DNA of 64,000 nucleotides from SIG603 sp964369415. Lineage in GTDB: Bacteria; Bacillota; Clostridia; Oscillospirales; Acutalibacteraceae. Where the stretch lies: positions 135,800-199,799 of the forward strand of contig CAYJFP010000001.1 in assembly GCA_964369415.1 (NCBI GenBank). The letters are read 5' to 3'. The notes beneath the pieces are model-generated. The model was given only the letters and a program-made list of their open reading frames with translations, ran no database searches and was not told where the DNA came from. The translations under genes and the position numbers were made by a program. The stretch's first letter is position 1. Every line of letters begins with the position of its first letter. This document shows positions 43,750-52,370 of the stretch, piece by piece.

Positions 43750-45774
43750 ATGAACAGGCCGTTTGCATACCTTGGTTTTTCATACCTTGTGGGGCTTTTT
43801 GTCTCCTTTTTTCTCCCCGATTTTATTCTTTTTATATTTCTATTTTCGCTTATACCTATCTTAATTGCTGTATTTAAATTCAGAAAAACCCCTCTTATCC
43901 TCTCACTTTCTGCATTTTCTCTTTCTATGGTATTTTCATTTGTTTTTACCTTAATCTTTGTAACACCTTATGAAGATTATCATGGAAAGACTGCCGACGT
44001 TACTGCATATATTGTGGAAATCGTGGATAAAGACGAAAGCTTCACTGCATATAATTTAGAAGTTTTTGAAGTAGACGAAGAGGAAGTATCTACATTTAAA
44101 GTGCTTTACTATTCTTTTGAAGACTTTATTTTTGAGCCATACGATATTTTTAAGGGCAGTATTAAATTTAGTAATTTAGACGAAGAATTAGGTTTTTCTT
44201 ACAAAAATTACCTTTTAGGTGACGGATATAAGTGCGCTGCCTTTACTGATACCTCTTCTGCGGTTTTGATCGCCCAAAATCAGAGCGAAAATTTCAATTC
44301 ACTGATTCCCAATCTTAGAAATGAGATAAATTTTAGAATCAACACCCTTTATACCGAGAGTTCTTCTGATTTGATTAATGCTATGCTTCTTGGAAGCGAT
44401 TATTATTTGGATGATGATATTTATTCTGATTTTCGATTTTCTGGTGTAAGCCATATACTTGTAGTTTCGGGTATGCATCTTGCAATAATCGTAGGTTCTA
44501 TCTATTCTCTACTTAAGAAATTTAACTGCAATCGATTTGTCTGCATGTGCGTTCTTATTCCGATAATAATTCTTTATATGTTTGTTTCAGGCTTTGGTAG
44601 CAGTGTTTTTAGAAGCGCCGTAATGTTCATCATTCTTCTTTTATCTCACCTTTTCGGTGAAGAGTCCGATTCGCTTAACTCTCTCGGATTTGCTACTTTA
44701 TTCATATGCTTTTTAAATCCCTATTCTGCCGTAGACATCGGATTTTTACTCTCCGTTTCAGCAACTGCAGGCATAATTTACCTCTCACCTATTTTACATC
44801 TTAAGATGATGAAGTTCACCCCGATAAAAATGAAGTCTATTCTCTCCCCTATTCTAAAACTCGTGGCGGTTTCTACATCTGCGCTTTTGTTTATCACACC
44901 GATTCTGGTTTTCACCTTTGGAACTATAAACCCGCTATCTTTAGTTAGCTCTATAGTTCTTACCCTGCCATCTACTTTATTCTTGACATTAGCGGCATTA
45001 TCCGTTTTAATTTCATTTATGCCTCTTATTTCAAGCTTTACAAGCATACTCGTGCTTCTTGTAAACCTTCTCTCAGAATTTATGATTTCTTTTTGTGACT
45101 TAATGGCAAATATCGGCAGAAAGTTTCTTGTTTTACCTGAAAATATTAGTATTTTACTTTTAATCGGATGTTCTTTGATAATCTTTTTAGCTTTTCTTTT
45201 TAAATTTAATAAGAGTGTAAAAATCACTTCATTCATACTTATTATGCTAATAATTTCATCCGCTTATCTTGCCACTTTCATAAACCTTAATTTAGCTACT
45301 CACATAATAATTAACGAAGACATAATCTTACTCATTAAAAACTCGAAAGCTTTTGTTATAAGTTTAGATGACTATAAAGAAGATGATATTCGTGATATTT
45401 TAGAGACTTATTCCATTTCAAAAATTGACACCATATTTGCAAGTGACGACTTGATGCCTTATAATAATATTGTAGAAGATTTTGAAATTTCAACTATTGA
45501 AAATATAAATGACAAAAGCAGTTTTAATTTATTTGACAATTTAAATCTTGATTTTGTTATTGGCGAAAGTCTAATTAAAATCACCTATAACGACAAAGTA
45601 TTTTATATTGATAAAATACCTATCGAAAGTCAAAATATTGAAGCTGATGTTTGCTTTATCAAAGATTCTAGTAACTTGATATTGACTATAGAAAACAATT
45701 CTTACACATTGGAAAATGAAAAATATTACTGTCTAGCTTTAGATGAAAATATAAAAATAAGGAGCACCGACTAA
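43750..45774 (+). CDS. comEC: ComEC/Rec2-type competence protein with degenerate hydrolase domain
   Basis: The membrane channel for DNA uptake in competence. The 674 residues begin with membrane helices and a DUF4131-type OB domain (about 60-180). The Competence domain follows, with the conserved SGVSHILVVSGMHLAI (about 235-250) and many helices to about residue 510. The remaining 160 residues have the position and strand pattern of the usual metallo-beta-lactamase domain, but the HxHxDH metal motif is missing: after SKIDTIF comes ASDDLMPYNN instead of the expected THPHADH type. The start is set at 43750, seven bases after GGGGGG. It overlaps holA by one base. Confidence 0.85.
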   Translation: MNRPFAYLGFSYLVGLFVSFFLPDFILFIFLFSLIPILIAVFKFRKTPLILSLSAFSLSMVFSFVFTLIFVTPYEDYHGKTADVTAYIVEIVDKDESFTAYNLEVFEVDEEEVSTFKVLYYSFEDFIFEPYDIFKGSIKFSNLDEELGFSYKNYLLGDGYKCAAFTDTSSAVLIAQNQSENFNSLIPNLRNEINFRINTLYTESSSDLINAMLLGSDYYLDDDIYSDFRFSGVSHILVVSGMHLAIIVGSIYSLLKKFNCNRFVCMCVLIPIIILYMFVSGFGSSVFRSAVMFIILLLSHLFGEESDSLNSLGFATLFICFLNPYSAVDIGFLLSVSATAGIIYLSPILHLKMMKFTPIKMKSILSPILKLVAVSTSALLFITPILVFTFGTINPLSLVSSIVLTLPSTLFLTLAALSVLISFMPLISSFTSILVLLVNLLSEFMISFCDLMANIGRKFLVLPENISILLLIGCSLIIFLAFLFKFNKSVKITSFILIMLIISSAYLATFINLNLATHIIINEDIILLIKNSKAFVISLDDYKEDDIRDILETYSISKIDTIFASDDLMPYNNIVEDFEISTIENINDKSSFNLFDNLNLDFVIGESLIKITYNDKVFYIDKIPIESQNIEADVCFIKDSSNLILTIENNSYTLENEKYYCLALDENIKIRSTD

Positions 45775-46826
45775 TGCCTGAAACAAGCCCTAAAGAGTTT
45801 AAATCTTTAACCGAAAAAGATGAAATATTTCCAGTATACTTTTTTTGGGGAGATGAAAAATACCTTTTAAAAAAGTCTTTTAAAAAGTTGTTTTCAAAAA
45901 TTTCCCCAAAAAGTTTTGAACAGTTTAACTATAATGAATTCACCGACGACAGCACTGTAGATGAAATTGCCGACGCCGCACTTTCACTTCCATTTATGGC
46001 TGATAGAAAATGTGTTGTGGTCAAAGACTTTAATGTAGAATCAAAAAACCAGTCCGAAAACGCTAAACTCATAGAGCTTCTTGAAGACTTAAGTGAATCC
46101 AGCGTGCTGATTTTTGTTTTAAACACGCTTGAAGTTAACATGACTAAATCGGCTAAATGGAAAGAATTTTTTAAGCTTGTAAATAAAAAAGGTGTTTCAG
46201 TTAAATTCGACGAACAAGAAAGTTCTGATTTAACTAAATTTATCACAAATTACTGCGAAAAACACGATAGTTTTATCAGTAAATATCATGCTGGAAAAAT
46301 TCTTGAATACACCGGAAACGACATGACAAACCTTGTAAACGAGCTTGAAAAACTTGTTTCTTATGCTAAGAACCGTGAAATTTCTACGGATGACATCGAA
46401 AATTTAGTCACGAAAAATCCCGATACCACTGTCTTTATTTTGATAAAGGCGATTTTAAACGCTGAAACACAAAAAGCCTATAACCTTTTAAATCTTCTTT
46501 TCACTATGAAAGAAGAGCCCGTGCCGATTCTTTCAAGAATTTCGGATACTTATATAGATTTGTACCGTGTTAGGGCGGCTCTCGAATCGGGAAAAGCCTT
46601 TAACGCACCCATGGAATACGGAAATTATAAAGGCCGAGAATGGAAGCTAAAAAACGCCGAAAGAAACCTTAGAAACCTGTCTCACGAGAAACTAAGACAA
46701 TGTATTTATTTGCTCACTAATACCGATTTAAAACTTAAAAGTTCGTCTGCAAATGGAAAAATTTTGCTTGAAGAGCTTATAACCAAGCTACTATTAATCA
46801 AACAAGGCAAGGATGTAGCGCTATGA
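45774..46826 (+). CDS. holA: DNA polymerase III subunit delta
   Basis: HolA opens the sliding clamp as part of the clamp loader. The 350 residues show the family plan: an N-terminal AAA+-like domain (VYFFWGDEKYLLKKSF, degenerate P-loop as usual), a middle part with LEYTGNDMTNLVNELEKLVSYA, and a C-terminal collar domain (AERNLRNLSHEKLRQCIYLLTNTDLKLKS). The start ATG shares one base with the comEC stop (TAATG), and the end overlaps rnmV by four bases. comEC-holA order is common in Bacillota. Confidence 0.95.
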   Translation: MPETSPKEFKSLTEKDEIFPVYFFWGDEKYLLKKSFKKLFSKISPKSFEQFNYNEFTDDSTVDEIADAALSLPFMADRKCVVVKDFNVESKNQSENAKLIELLEDLSESSVLIFVLNTLEVNMTKSAKWKEFFKLVNKKGVSVKFDEQESSDLTKFITNYCEKHDSFISKYHAGKILEYTGNDMTNLVNELEKLVSYAKNREISTDDIENLVTKNPDTTVFILIKAILNAETQKAYNLLNLLFTMKEEPVPILSRISDTYIDLYRVRAALESGKAFNAPMEYGNYKGREWKLKNAERNLRNLSHEKLRQCIYLLTNTDLKLKSSSANGKILLEELITKLLLIKQGKDVAL

Positions 46827-47410
46827 AAATTAAAGAGGCTATAATCGTTGAAGGCAGATACGATAAAATGAGGGTTTCTCAGTGTGTGGACACCGTGATA
46901 ATTGCGACAGAAGGTTTTGGGATTTTCAAGAATAAATCTAAAAAAGAATATATAAAAAAACTCTCTAACGAACGTGGAATAATAATTTTGACCGACAGCG
47001 ACGGCGCTGGAGCAGTGATTAGAAATCACCTTAAAAGCTTTGTCGAGCCTTCACTCATAAAAAATGCCTATGTCCCTAAAATAGAGGGCAAGGAAAAAAG
47101 AAAATCTGCTTATTCAAAAGAGGGAATTTTGGGCGTGGAAGCGGCTAGTTCAGCGGACATTATAGAAGCATTAAAAAAAGCAGGAGCCGGAAATATCGCC
47201 GAGGTAAAAACAATCTACACCTCCACCGATTTATATAATCACGGGATAAGCGGCAAGGAAAACAGCGCCAAAGCCAAGGCAGAATTCATAAAACTTATGG
47301 GACTACCGGACATTAAGCTTTCGACAAAAGATTTATTAAAATACATGAATTTAAACCCAGATATTACAAAAAACGCACTTGAAAACTTACACGAACACGA
47401 TAGCAATTAG
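46823..47410 (+). CDS. rnmV: Ribonuclease M5
   Basis: RNase M5 matures 5S rRNA by cleaving both sides of the precursor in a complex with ribosomal protein L18. The TOPRIM domain is complete: EAIIVEGRYDKMRV carries the catalytic glutamate and IILTDSDGAG the DxD. Next comes the characteristic SKEGILGVEAAS segment. 195 residues is normal. It overlaps holA by four bases. The ksgA gene that often follows is not here; a NUDIX gene is found instead. Confidence 0.93.
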   Translation: MKIKEAIIVEGRYDKMRVSQCVDTVIIATEGFGIFKNKSKKEYIKKLSNERGIIILTDSDGAGAVIRNHLKSFVEPSLIKNAYVPKIEGKEKRKSAYSKEGILGVEAASSADIIEALKKAGAGNIAEVKTIYTSTDLYNHGISGKENSAKAKAEFIKLMGLPDIKLSTKDLLKYMNLNPDITKNALENLHEHDSN

Positions 47411-47452
47411 CTTTTTAGTACATTTATTACCGAAGGATAGGGGTGTTATTTT

Positions 47453-47914
47453 ATGACCAAGAAAACTTTTGGAGTAAAACTTGATGGAACCGAGTATTTC
47501 GATCGAGTCGGCATTTATGGTGTTGGATTTAATAAAAAAGGTGAAGTGGCGGTGGTAAAGGCTCCATTTTTCAACGATGCTCTTGCCTATTTTTTATTAG
47601 GTGGAGGTATCGAAGACGGTGAGAATCACGAGACCTGCCTAAAACGTGAATGTTTAGAGGAAGCAGGTCTTGATATCACACCTAAAAAATGTGTTTGCAA
47701 GGGTGATTATTATTTCTTTAATGAAAAAAGGCAAAAACATTTTCACTTTATCGGTTATTTTTATCTGATGGATGTAAACGGTGTAGTTTCTAAACCCATA
47801 GAGCTCGACCATGAGCTTTTGTGGCTTAGTGTAGAAGAGGCAAGGCAAAAATTGACCTTACCTCATCAAGCTTGGGCATTAGAAGAATCTTATAGAGAAT
47901 ATAAAAACACATAA
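47453..47914 (+). CDS. NUDIX hydrolase
   Basis: A 153-residue pyrophosphohydrolase of the NUDIX superfamily, cleaving nucleoside diphosphates linked to another moiety. The NUDIX box is complete: GGGIEDGE...RECLEEAGL (about residues 44-67), with the metal-binding glutamates present. Substrate cannot be predicted. The gene has its own GATAGGGG ribosome site 42 bases after rnmV and is closed by a hairpin shared with the convergent siderophore gene. Confidence 0.9.
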   Translation: MTKKTFGVKLDGTEYFDRVGIYGVGFNKKGEVAVVKAPFFNDALAYFLLGGGIEDGENHETCLKRECLEEAGLDITPKKCVCKGDYYFFNEKRQKHFHFIGYFYLMDVNGVVSKPIELDHELLWLSVEEARQKLTLPHQAWALEESYREYKNT

Positions 47915-47942
47915 AAAAAGGTGCTAAATTAGCACCTTTTTC
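47915..47942. terminator. Bidirectional terminator
   Basis: AAAAAGGTGCTAA and TTAGCACCTTTTT pair across a minimal loop between the convergent NUDIX and substrate-binding-protein genes. Confidence 0.8.
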
Positions 47943-47946
47943 TTAA

Positions 47947-48987
47947 TTATTTAAGTCCAACACCTTGTTCAATATTAGTAATCATTTGATCCATTGCAGT
48001 TATACCACCATCGCATAAGTACCAAGATGAGCCTGGCTCTAAGTAAACGATTTGATCGTTTTGATACGCTGATGTTTGCATGATGATTTCATTTTCCATT
48101 TGCTCTTTAGCCGCAGTAGCTTCTTCACCTACTGCATTGTCTTTATCAAGAACAAAGAACCAGTCTGGGTTAAGAGTTAATAGACCATCATAAGTAATAG
48201 CATCACCGTGGTTTACGTCTTCATCAGCTTTTACATTGCTAAAGCCCATTTCGTTAACGATGATAGAGCAACGTCCATTATCACCAAGAGCGTTAAGTCC
48301 GCCGGCAAAAATTAGAAGTGAAGCAGTTTGCTCGCCTGCAAAATCTGCAATAGCTTGAATTCTTGCTTCATAATCAGAAATAATCCCGTCAACTTCGTCT
48401 GTGATTCCAAAAATTTGGCCATGTTTTGCAGCTAGTTCTTTGTAGCTGTTCATAAAGCCATCTTCGTATACAACAGCCGCTGACATTGTAGGAGCTATCA
48501 TAGAAAACTCTTCGTACTGGCTTTCTGTTCTGTCGCTTGAGAAGATAACGTCAGGCTCTAAAGACATAACCGCTTCCATATCAACATCTTTCATTCCGCC
48601 AACGTTTACAATGCTTTCATCGTCAACATATTTTTGAAGATGTTCTGGGTAAGATCCACTTTTAATAAGACCAACAACGCTGTCGCCCATGCCGACTGCA
48701 TCTAAGAAATCCATTGTTTGCCAGTTAAGTACAACAACTTTTTCAGGTGCTACTGGAAATTCTACATCAATGTCGTTTCCTTCAGCGTCTAAAACTGTTA
48801 CTGTTACTGTTGTAGCTTCTGATTCGCTCTCTTCTGAAGATGCTTCCTCTGATGCACTTGATTCTGCTTCGCTTTCCTCTGATGAGCTACTGCTTGATTC
48901 TGATGAGCTTGATGCCGGTGCACTTGCACAAGCAGCAAGTGAAATTGCCATAGCGCCTGCTAACGCTAATGCTAATAGTTTTTTCAT
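47947..48987 (-). CDS. Siderophore ABC transporter substrate-binding lipoprotein
   Basis: A 346-residue class III periplasmic-binding-type lipoprotein. The lipobox is LAAC-A (cysteine about residue 20), followed by a Ser/Glu-rich spacer to about residue 58. The two lobes of the FepB/FatB/YclQ fold are recognisable in VVVLNWQTMDFLDAVGMGDSVVG, EAVMSLEPDVIFSS and LLIFAGGLNALGDNGRCS. It resembles petrobactin/catecholate binders such as YclQ. It is last in the order permease-permease-ATPase-small ORF-binding protein. An 18-bp inverted repeat at 49045-49062 and a hairpin precede it, so it may also be transcribed separately. Confidence 0.9.
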   Translation of the reverse strand: MKKLLALALAGAMAISLAACASAPASSSSESSSSSSEESEAESSASEEASSEESESEATTVTVTVLDAEGNDIDVEFPVAPEKVVVLNWQTMDFLDAVGMGDSVVGLIKSGSYPEHLQKYVDDESIVNVGGMKDVDMEAVMSLEPDVIFSSDRTESQYEEFSMIAPTMSAAVVYEDGFMNSYKELAAKHGQIFGITDEVDGIISDYEARIQAIADFAGEQTASLLIFAGGLNALGDNGRCSIIVNEMGFSNVKADEDVNHGDAITYDGLLTLNPDWFFVLDKDNAVGEEATAAKEQMENEIIMQTSAYQNDQIVYLEPGSSWYLCDGGITAMDQMITNIEQGVGLK

Positions 48988-49023
48988 GTGTTTTCTCCTT
49001 TTTGATAAAAAAATTAATATATT

Positions 49024-49038
49024 AAGGCACTTTGCCTT
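49024..49038 (-). promoter_or_regulatory. Leader hairpin before the binding-protein gene
   Basis: AAGGCA and TGCCTT with a three-base loop, between the inverted repeat at 49045 and the ribosome site. On the minus strand it is followed by AATATATTAATTTTTTT, so it could attenuate readthrough or protect the downstream transcript. Confidence 0.4.
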
Positions 49039-49044
49039 GATACC

Positions 49045-49062
49045 TTAGTTTAGCTTAACTAA
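49045..49062. promoter_or_regulatory. Iron-regulator-like operator, site 1
   Basis: TTAGTT-TAGCTT-AACTAA is a perfect 6-6-6 inverted repeat close to the DtxR/IdeR consensus (TTAGGTTAG/CTAACCTAA). The same outer half-sites with identical spacing occur at 52194-52211. Confidence 0.6.
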
Positions 49063-49104
49063 CACTTTCTCTTTTTATAACCTCGCATAAAGCGAGGCAT
49101 AAAA

Positions 49105-49311
49105 TTAATTTTTTGAATGTTTAGCCTTGTGTGCTTCTATCCAGTACTGTTTCATTTTTGAAAGTAAAGTACTTAGTGTCTCTTGTTCATCATCGTTTAA
49201 ACCATTTAGTAAAACGCTGTCATCTACGTCAATTTTCTTAAAGTGTTCTCTTTTTTTCTCGATTAAATTTCCACAGTTAACCACTTGGTCTAGTAATTCT
49301 TTCTTTTCCAT
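49105..49311 (-). CDS. Small protein in the siderophore operon, resembles a MarR C-terminal helix region
   Basis: A 68-residue, helix-rich protein with a good ribosome site (AAGGAG), 11 bases after the ATPase gene. Its second half, VLLNGLNDDEQETLSTLLSKMKQYW, resembles the last two helices of MarR regulators (typically GLSDEEQ-x-x-L-x-x-LL-x-K-x-x-x-x-W), but no DNA-binding wing is present. It may be a relic of a MarR gene or a small dedicated partner of the importer. I do not know a named family. Confidence 0.6.
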   Translation of the reverse strand: MEKKELLDQVVNCGNLIEKKREHFKKIDVDDSVLLNGLNDDEQETLSTLLSKMKQYWIEAHKAKHSKN

Positions 49312-49322
49312 TAGCTTACTCC

Positions 49323-50075
49323 TTAATAATAAATAGAAACTGGCTTTCCTTTTATCATCTGTATCTCAAAATCAACTTGATAAAGGTCTTTAAGCGTTTC
49401 TTTAGTCATGACTTCTGCTACTTCGCCAAATTTATAAAGTCCGCCGTCTTTAAAAGCTGCTATATAATCGGAATAAACCGAAGCAAAGTTTATTTCGTGA
49501 AGTACCAAAATGACGGTTTTACCTAGGTCTTCACTTAACTTTCTAACAAGTTTCATCAAATTTGATGAGTGGTAAATGTCAAGATTGTTTGTTGGTTCAT
49601 CAAGAAAGATAAACTCGGTGTCTTGTGCGATAACCATGGCAATATAAGCCCTTTGCAGCTGTCCACCTGATAATTCATCGATAAATCTCTCAGTAAATTC
49701 GCCAAGCTCCATATAGTCAATCGCCATGTCTACTTTTTCGTAGTCTTCTGCCGTTAAATTGCTTCCTGAATACGGAAATCTACCAAAGGCCACAAGCTCT
49801 CTAACCTTAAGCTTCATGGTGATATTGTTTTGTTGGGTTAAAATCGCAAGTTTCTTTGCAAGCTCTTTGCTTTTCCATTTTGTAAGTTCGGTTTCGTCAA
49901 GCTTAACCTCGCCGCTGTCCTGAGCTATCAGTCTTGTAATGATGTTAAGCACGGTTGATTTACCAGCACCATTAGGCCCTATAAGTGAAATAACCTTACC
50001 ACGAGGAAGTTTAAAGCTAACCTCTTTTACAACTTGTTTTTCGCCGTAATATTTATTTATAGATTTAATTTTCAT
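49323..50075 (-). CDS. Siderophore ABC transporter ATP-binding protein
   Basis: A 250-residue ATPase of the FepC/FhuC/YclP type that drives iron-siderophore import. Walker A is GPNGAGKST, the Q loop lies in LTQQN, the ABC signature is LSGGQLQRAYIA, Walker B is TEFIFLDEPTNNLD, and the switch histidine is in LVLHEI. It follows the second permease by three bases. The operon order matches Bacillus yclN-yclO-yclP-yclQ. Confidence 0.94.
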   Translation of the reverse strand: MKIKSINKYYGEKQVVKEVSFKLPRGKVISLIGPNGAGKSTVLNIITRLIAQDSGEVKLDETELTKWKSKELAKKLAILTQQNNITMKLKVRELVAFGRFPYSGSNLTAEDYEKVDMAIDYMELGEFTERFIDELSGGQLQRAYIAMVIAQDTEFIFLDEPTNNLDIYHSSNLMKLVRKLSEDLGKTVILVLHEINFASVYSDYIAAFKDGGLYKFGEVAEVMTKETLKDLYQVDFEIQMIKGKPVSIYY

Positions 50076-50078
50076 CTC

Positions 50079-51101
50079 TTATACTCCTTTGTTTTTAAGA
50101 ACTAGGAACAAGAAATATGCTCCGCCAAATAGATTGATAAAAACGGAAATCTGTGTTCCAAATCCAAAAACATGCTCTATTAAGGTCTGCCCACCAAGAA
50201 GCACGGCAACACCCATAAGTGCTGAACCTATCATTAAATAGCTGTGCTTGTAGGTTTTAAAAAGCTCTCTTGATAGATTTGCTATTATCAGTCCTAAGAA
50301 GGAAATCGGACCGACTAAAGCAGTTGCTATTGTGATAAAAAACGTAACTCCTATCAAAAGGCGTCTAACTGTTTTATCGTAGTCAACTCCTAGATTAACC
50401 GCCTGATTTTTGCCTAGCGTAATAACGTCTAAAAGCTTAATGTCTCTCCAAAATACAACCACAGTCACCGCCATAAATCCAAGAGCTATAAAGATAAGCT
50501 CTGCATTAACGTGGTCAAATCCCGCAACAAGCTCTGTTAGAAGTTTGTCGTACTCATTCGGGTCCATTGTTCTTGTCATCGTGTTTGAAATACTGGTAAA
50601 AAATGTCGCAAGTACGGTACCTGCAAGCAAAACATAAAGAATATTGTACTTAGTTTTTTTGAACAAAGCTCCGTAAATGATAGTGCCTAAAAGTCCCATG
50701 AGTGCAATATCAACAATAAATGATACATATTTATTAGAGGCTAAAATATTGCTTGAGCCAAGAACAAAAACGATTGCTGTATGTATTAGTATATAAAGTG
50801 AGTTCATTCCAAGAAGACAAGGAGTGACTATCCTATTTCTAATAATTGACTGAAAAACTATACTCGCAGTTCCTATGCAAAATGCCGCTATTATCATGGT
50901 GATTAGTTTTGGCGTTCTGATATGCATTGCATAACCAAAAAACTTCATATCGACAAAGATGAATTGATAAACAAGCCCGAATATAACGCAAATAATGGCG
51001 AGACCAATTAATTTTTGAACTATGGTGAAAGGTTTTCTCTTGCTTTTAGCCTTAATTTTAGCATTTGTAGATTTATTTATTACAGTAGCTGATTTATCCA
51101 C
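50079..51101 (-). CDS. Siderophore ABC transporter permease (second, YclO-like)
   Basis: A 340-residue FecCD-family permease with about nine to ten helices; the typical FGLGIA-type coupling region is represented by ALVGPISFLGLIIANLSRELF. The N-terminus has a basic stretch (KINAKSKRKPF-like) before the first helix. It overlaps the first permease by eight bases, so the pair is translationally coupled and forms a heterodimeric channel. Confidence 0.92.
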   Translation of the reverse strand: MDKSATVINKSTNAKIKAKSKRKPFTIVQKLIGLAIICVIFGLVYQFIFVDMKFFGYAMHIRTPKLITMIIAAFCIGTASIVFQSIIRNRIVTPCLLGMNSLYILIHTAIVFVLGSSNILASNKYVSFIVDIALMGLLGTIIYGALFKKTKYNILYVLLAGTVLATFFTSISNTMTRTMDPNEYDKLLTELVAGFDHVNAELIFIALGFMAVTVVVFWRDIKLLDVITLGKNQAVNLGVDYDKTVRRLLIGVTFFITIATALVGPISFLGLIIANLSRELFKTYKHSYLMIGSALMGVAVLLGGQTLIEHVFGFGTQISVFINLFGGAYFLFLVLKNKGV

Positions 51102-52095
51102 GGCAAGTTGCCTCCTCTTTTTTTATCTTTGGTTTGCCTGAACTTAGGCGTTTAAAGAGAAGAATAATGAAAATTACACTTCCGATAATTCCTGAGATAA
51201 GTTCGATAGGCATTTCATAAGGCTGGATTACCACTCTTCCTATGATGTCACATAAAAGGACAAAAAATGCACCAAATACTCCAACATCTAAGATACTGCC
51301 TCTAATTTTATCGCCTCTGAACATCGCTACTATATTAGGAACTATAAGACCGATATAAGAAATTGTACCGACAGTAACGACAACACTTGCAGTAATTACC
51401 GCCGCAATCGAAAGCCCGCCGAACATGATTAACTTGTAATTTACGCCAAGGTTTGTCGAGAAATTCTCGCCCATACCCACAATATTAAAGTGATTAGCAT
51501 AGATAAATGCTACAATCACAAGAGGAATTATTAAAAATACGATTTCGTATCTTCCTGCAAGAATCAAAGAAAAGTCTCCGACAAGCATATTTGAAAGAAC
51601 CTGTGTTAAGTCATTTTCATAGGCAAGATAACTTACCACTCCGCCGATAACACTATTGAACATTATACCTATAAGTGGAACCATAATTACATCTTTAAAC
51701 TTAATTTTTTGAATAAACCAGACAAAAACCCATGTTCCAAGTATTGCAAATACAAATGAAAACACTGTTCTTACCGTAAGATTTCCAGACGGAAAAAACA
51801 ACATTGCCACTAAAATTCCAAGCTGTGATGAAGAAATTGTAGCACCTGTAGTAGGTGAGACAAATTTATTCATGCAAAGATTTTGCATGATAAGACCCGC
51901 TATACTCATCCCGATTCCCGTGCATAGTATTGCAAGAAGTCTTGGCAATCTCGCATTTAAGAGAACTGTTAGCTGTAAAAAATCACCTTCCATTATACCA
52001 CTTAGTGAAACATCATAAGCGCCAATAAAAATTGATGCCACAGAAAGTATTAAGGTTAAAAGAATCATTATTATCGTAATACCGTATTTTTTCAT
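51094..52095 (-). CDS. Siderophore ABC transporter permease (first, YclN-like)
   Basis: A 333-residue FecCD-family permease, first gene of the importer operon. Typical family segments are RLPRLLAILCTGIGMSIAGLIMQ near the N-terminus and VGTISYIGLIVPNIVAMF near residue 235. The start at 52095 has GAGGAC upstream; five further open codons precede it. A predicted promoter with two or three TTAGTT-AACTAA inverted repeats lies within 120 bases upstream, arguing for control by iron. Confidence 0.92.
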   Translation of the reverse strand: MKKYGITIIMILLTLILSVASIFIGAYDVSLSGIMEGDFLQLTVLLNARLPRLLAILCTGIGMSIAGLIMQNLCMNKFVSPTTGATISSSQLGILVAMLFFPSGNLTVRTVFSFVFAILGTWVFVWFIQKIKFKDVIMVPLIGIMFNSVIGGVVSYLAYENDLTQVLSNMLVGDFSLILAGRYEIVFLIIPLVIVAFIYANHFNIVGMGENFSTNLGVNYKLIMFGGLSIAAVITASVVVTVGTISYIGLIVPNIVAMFRGDKIRGSILDVGVFGAFFVLLCDIIGRVVIQPYEMPIELISGIIGSVIFIILLFKRLSSGKPKIKKEEATCRG

Positions 52096-52118
52096 ACAAA
52101 GTCCTCTCACAAAAACCG

Positions 52119-52136
52119 TTAGTTTGTTTTAACTTA
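52119..52136. promoter_or_regulatory. Iron-regulator-like operator, imperfect site 3
   Basis: TTAGTT-TGTTTT-AACTTA has the same 6-6-6 layout as sites 1 and 2 with one mismatch in the half-site. It lies just downstream of the -10 element. Confidence 0.4.
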
Positions 52137-52139
52137 TTT

Positions 52140-52168
52140 AGATTAGCATATTCTAACTAACTAGTCAA
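52140..52168 (-). promoter_or_regulatory. Predicted promoter of the siderophore importer
   Basis: On the minus strand TTGACT (52163-52168), a 17-base spacer and TAATCT (52140-52145), flanked by operator-like repeats on both sides. Confidence 0.5.
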
Positions 52169-52193
52169 GAAATAAATCCGATATATGTACAAG

Positions 52194-52211
52194 TTAGTTA
52201 AATTCAACTAA
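52194..52211. promoter_or_regulatory. Iron-regulator-like operator, site 2
   Basis: TTAGTT-AAATTC-AACTAA: half-sites and spacing are the same as in site 1 at 49045, here 25 bases upstream of the -35 element of the importer promoter. Confidence 0.6.
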
Positions 52212-52295
52212 TAAATATTTTTTTATTCAAAATAATTGCTATAATTTGCTAAAATATGTTTTTTACTTTACCGTTAAATAAACTATTTTTACACA

Positions 52296-52337
52296 AAAAA
52301 ACTCATATCGAGCTTATACTCCCGATATGAGTTTTTT
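52296..52337. terminator. Terminator of the GLUG-repeat protein gene
   Basis: A perfect 15-pair stem (AAAAAACTCATATCG and CGATATGAGTTTTTT) with a 12-base loop, 33 bases after the stop codon of the leftward GLUG gene. Confidence 0.85.
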
Positions 52338-52370
52338 AGTAATTATTTTCAATTTATAGTGTCAACCTGT

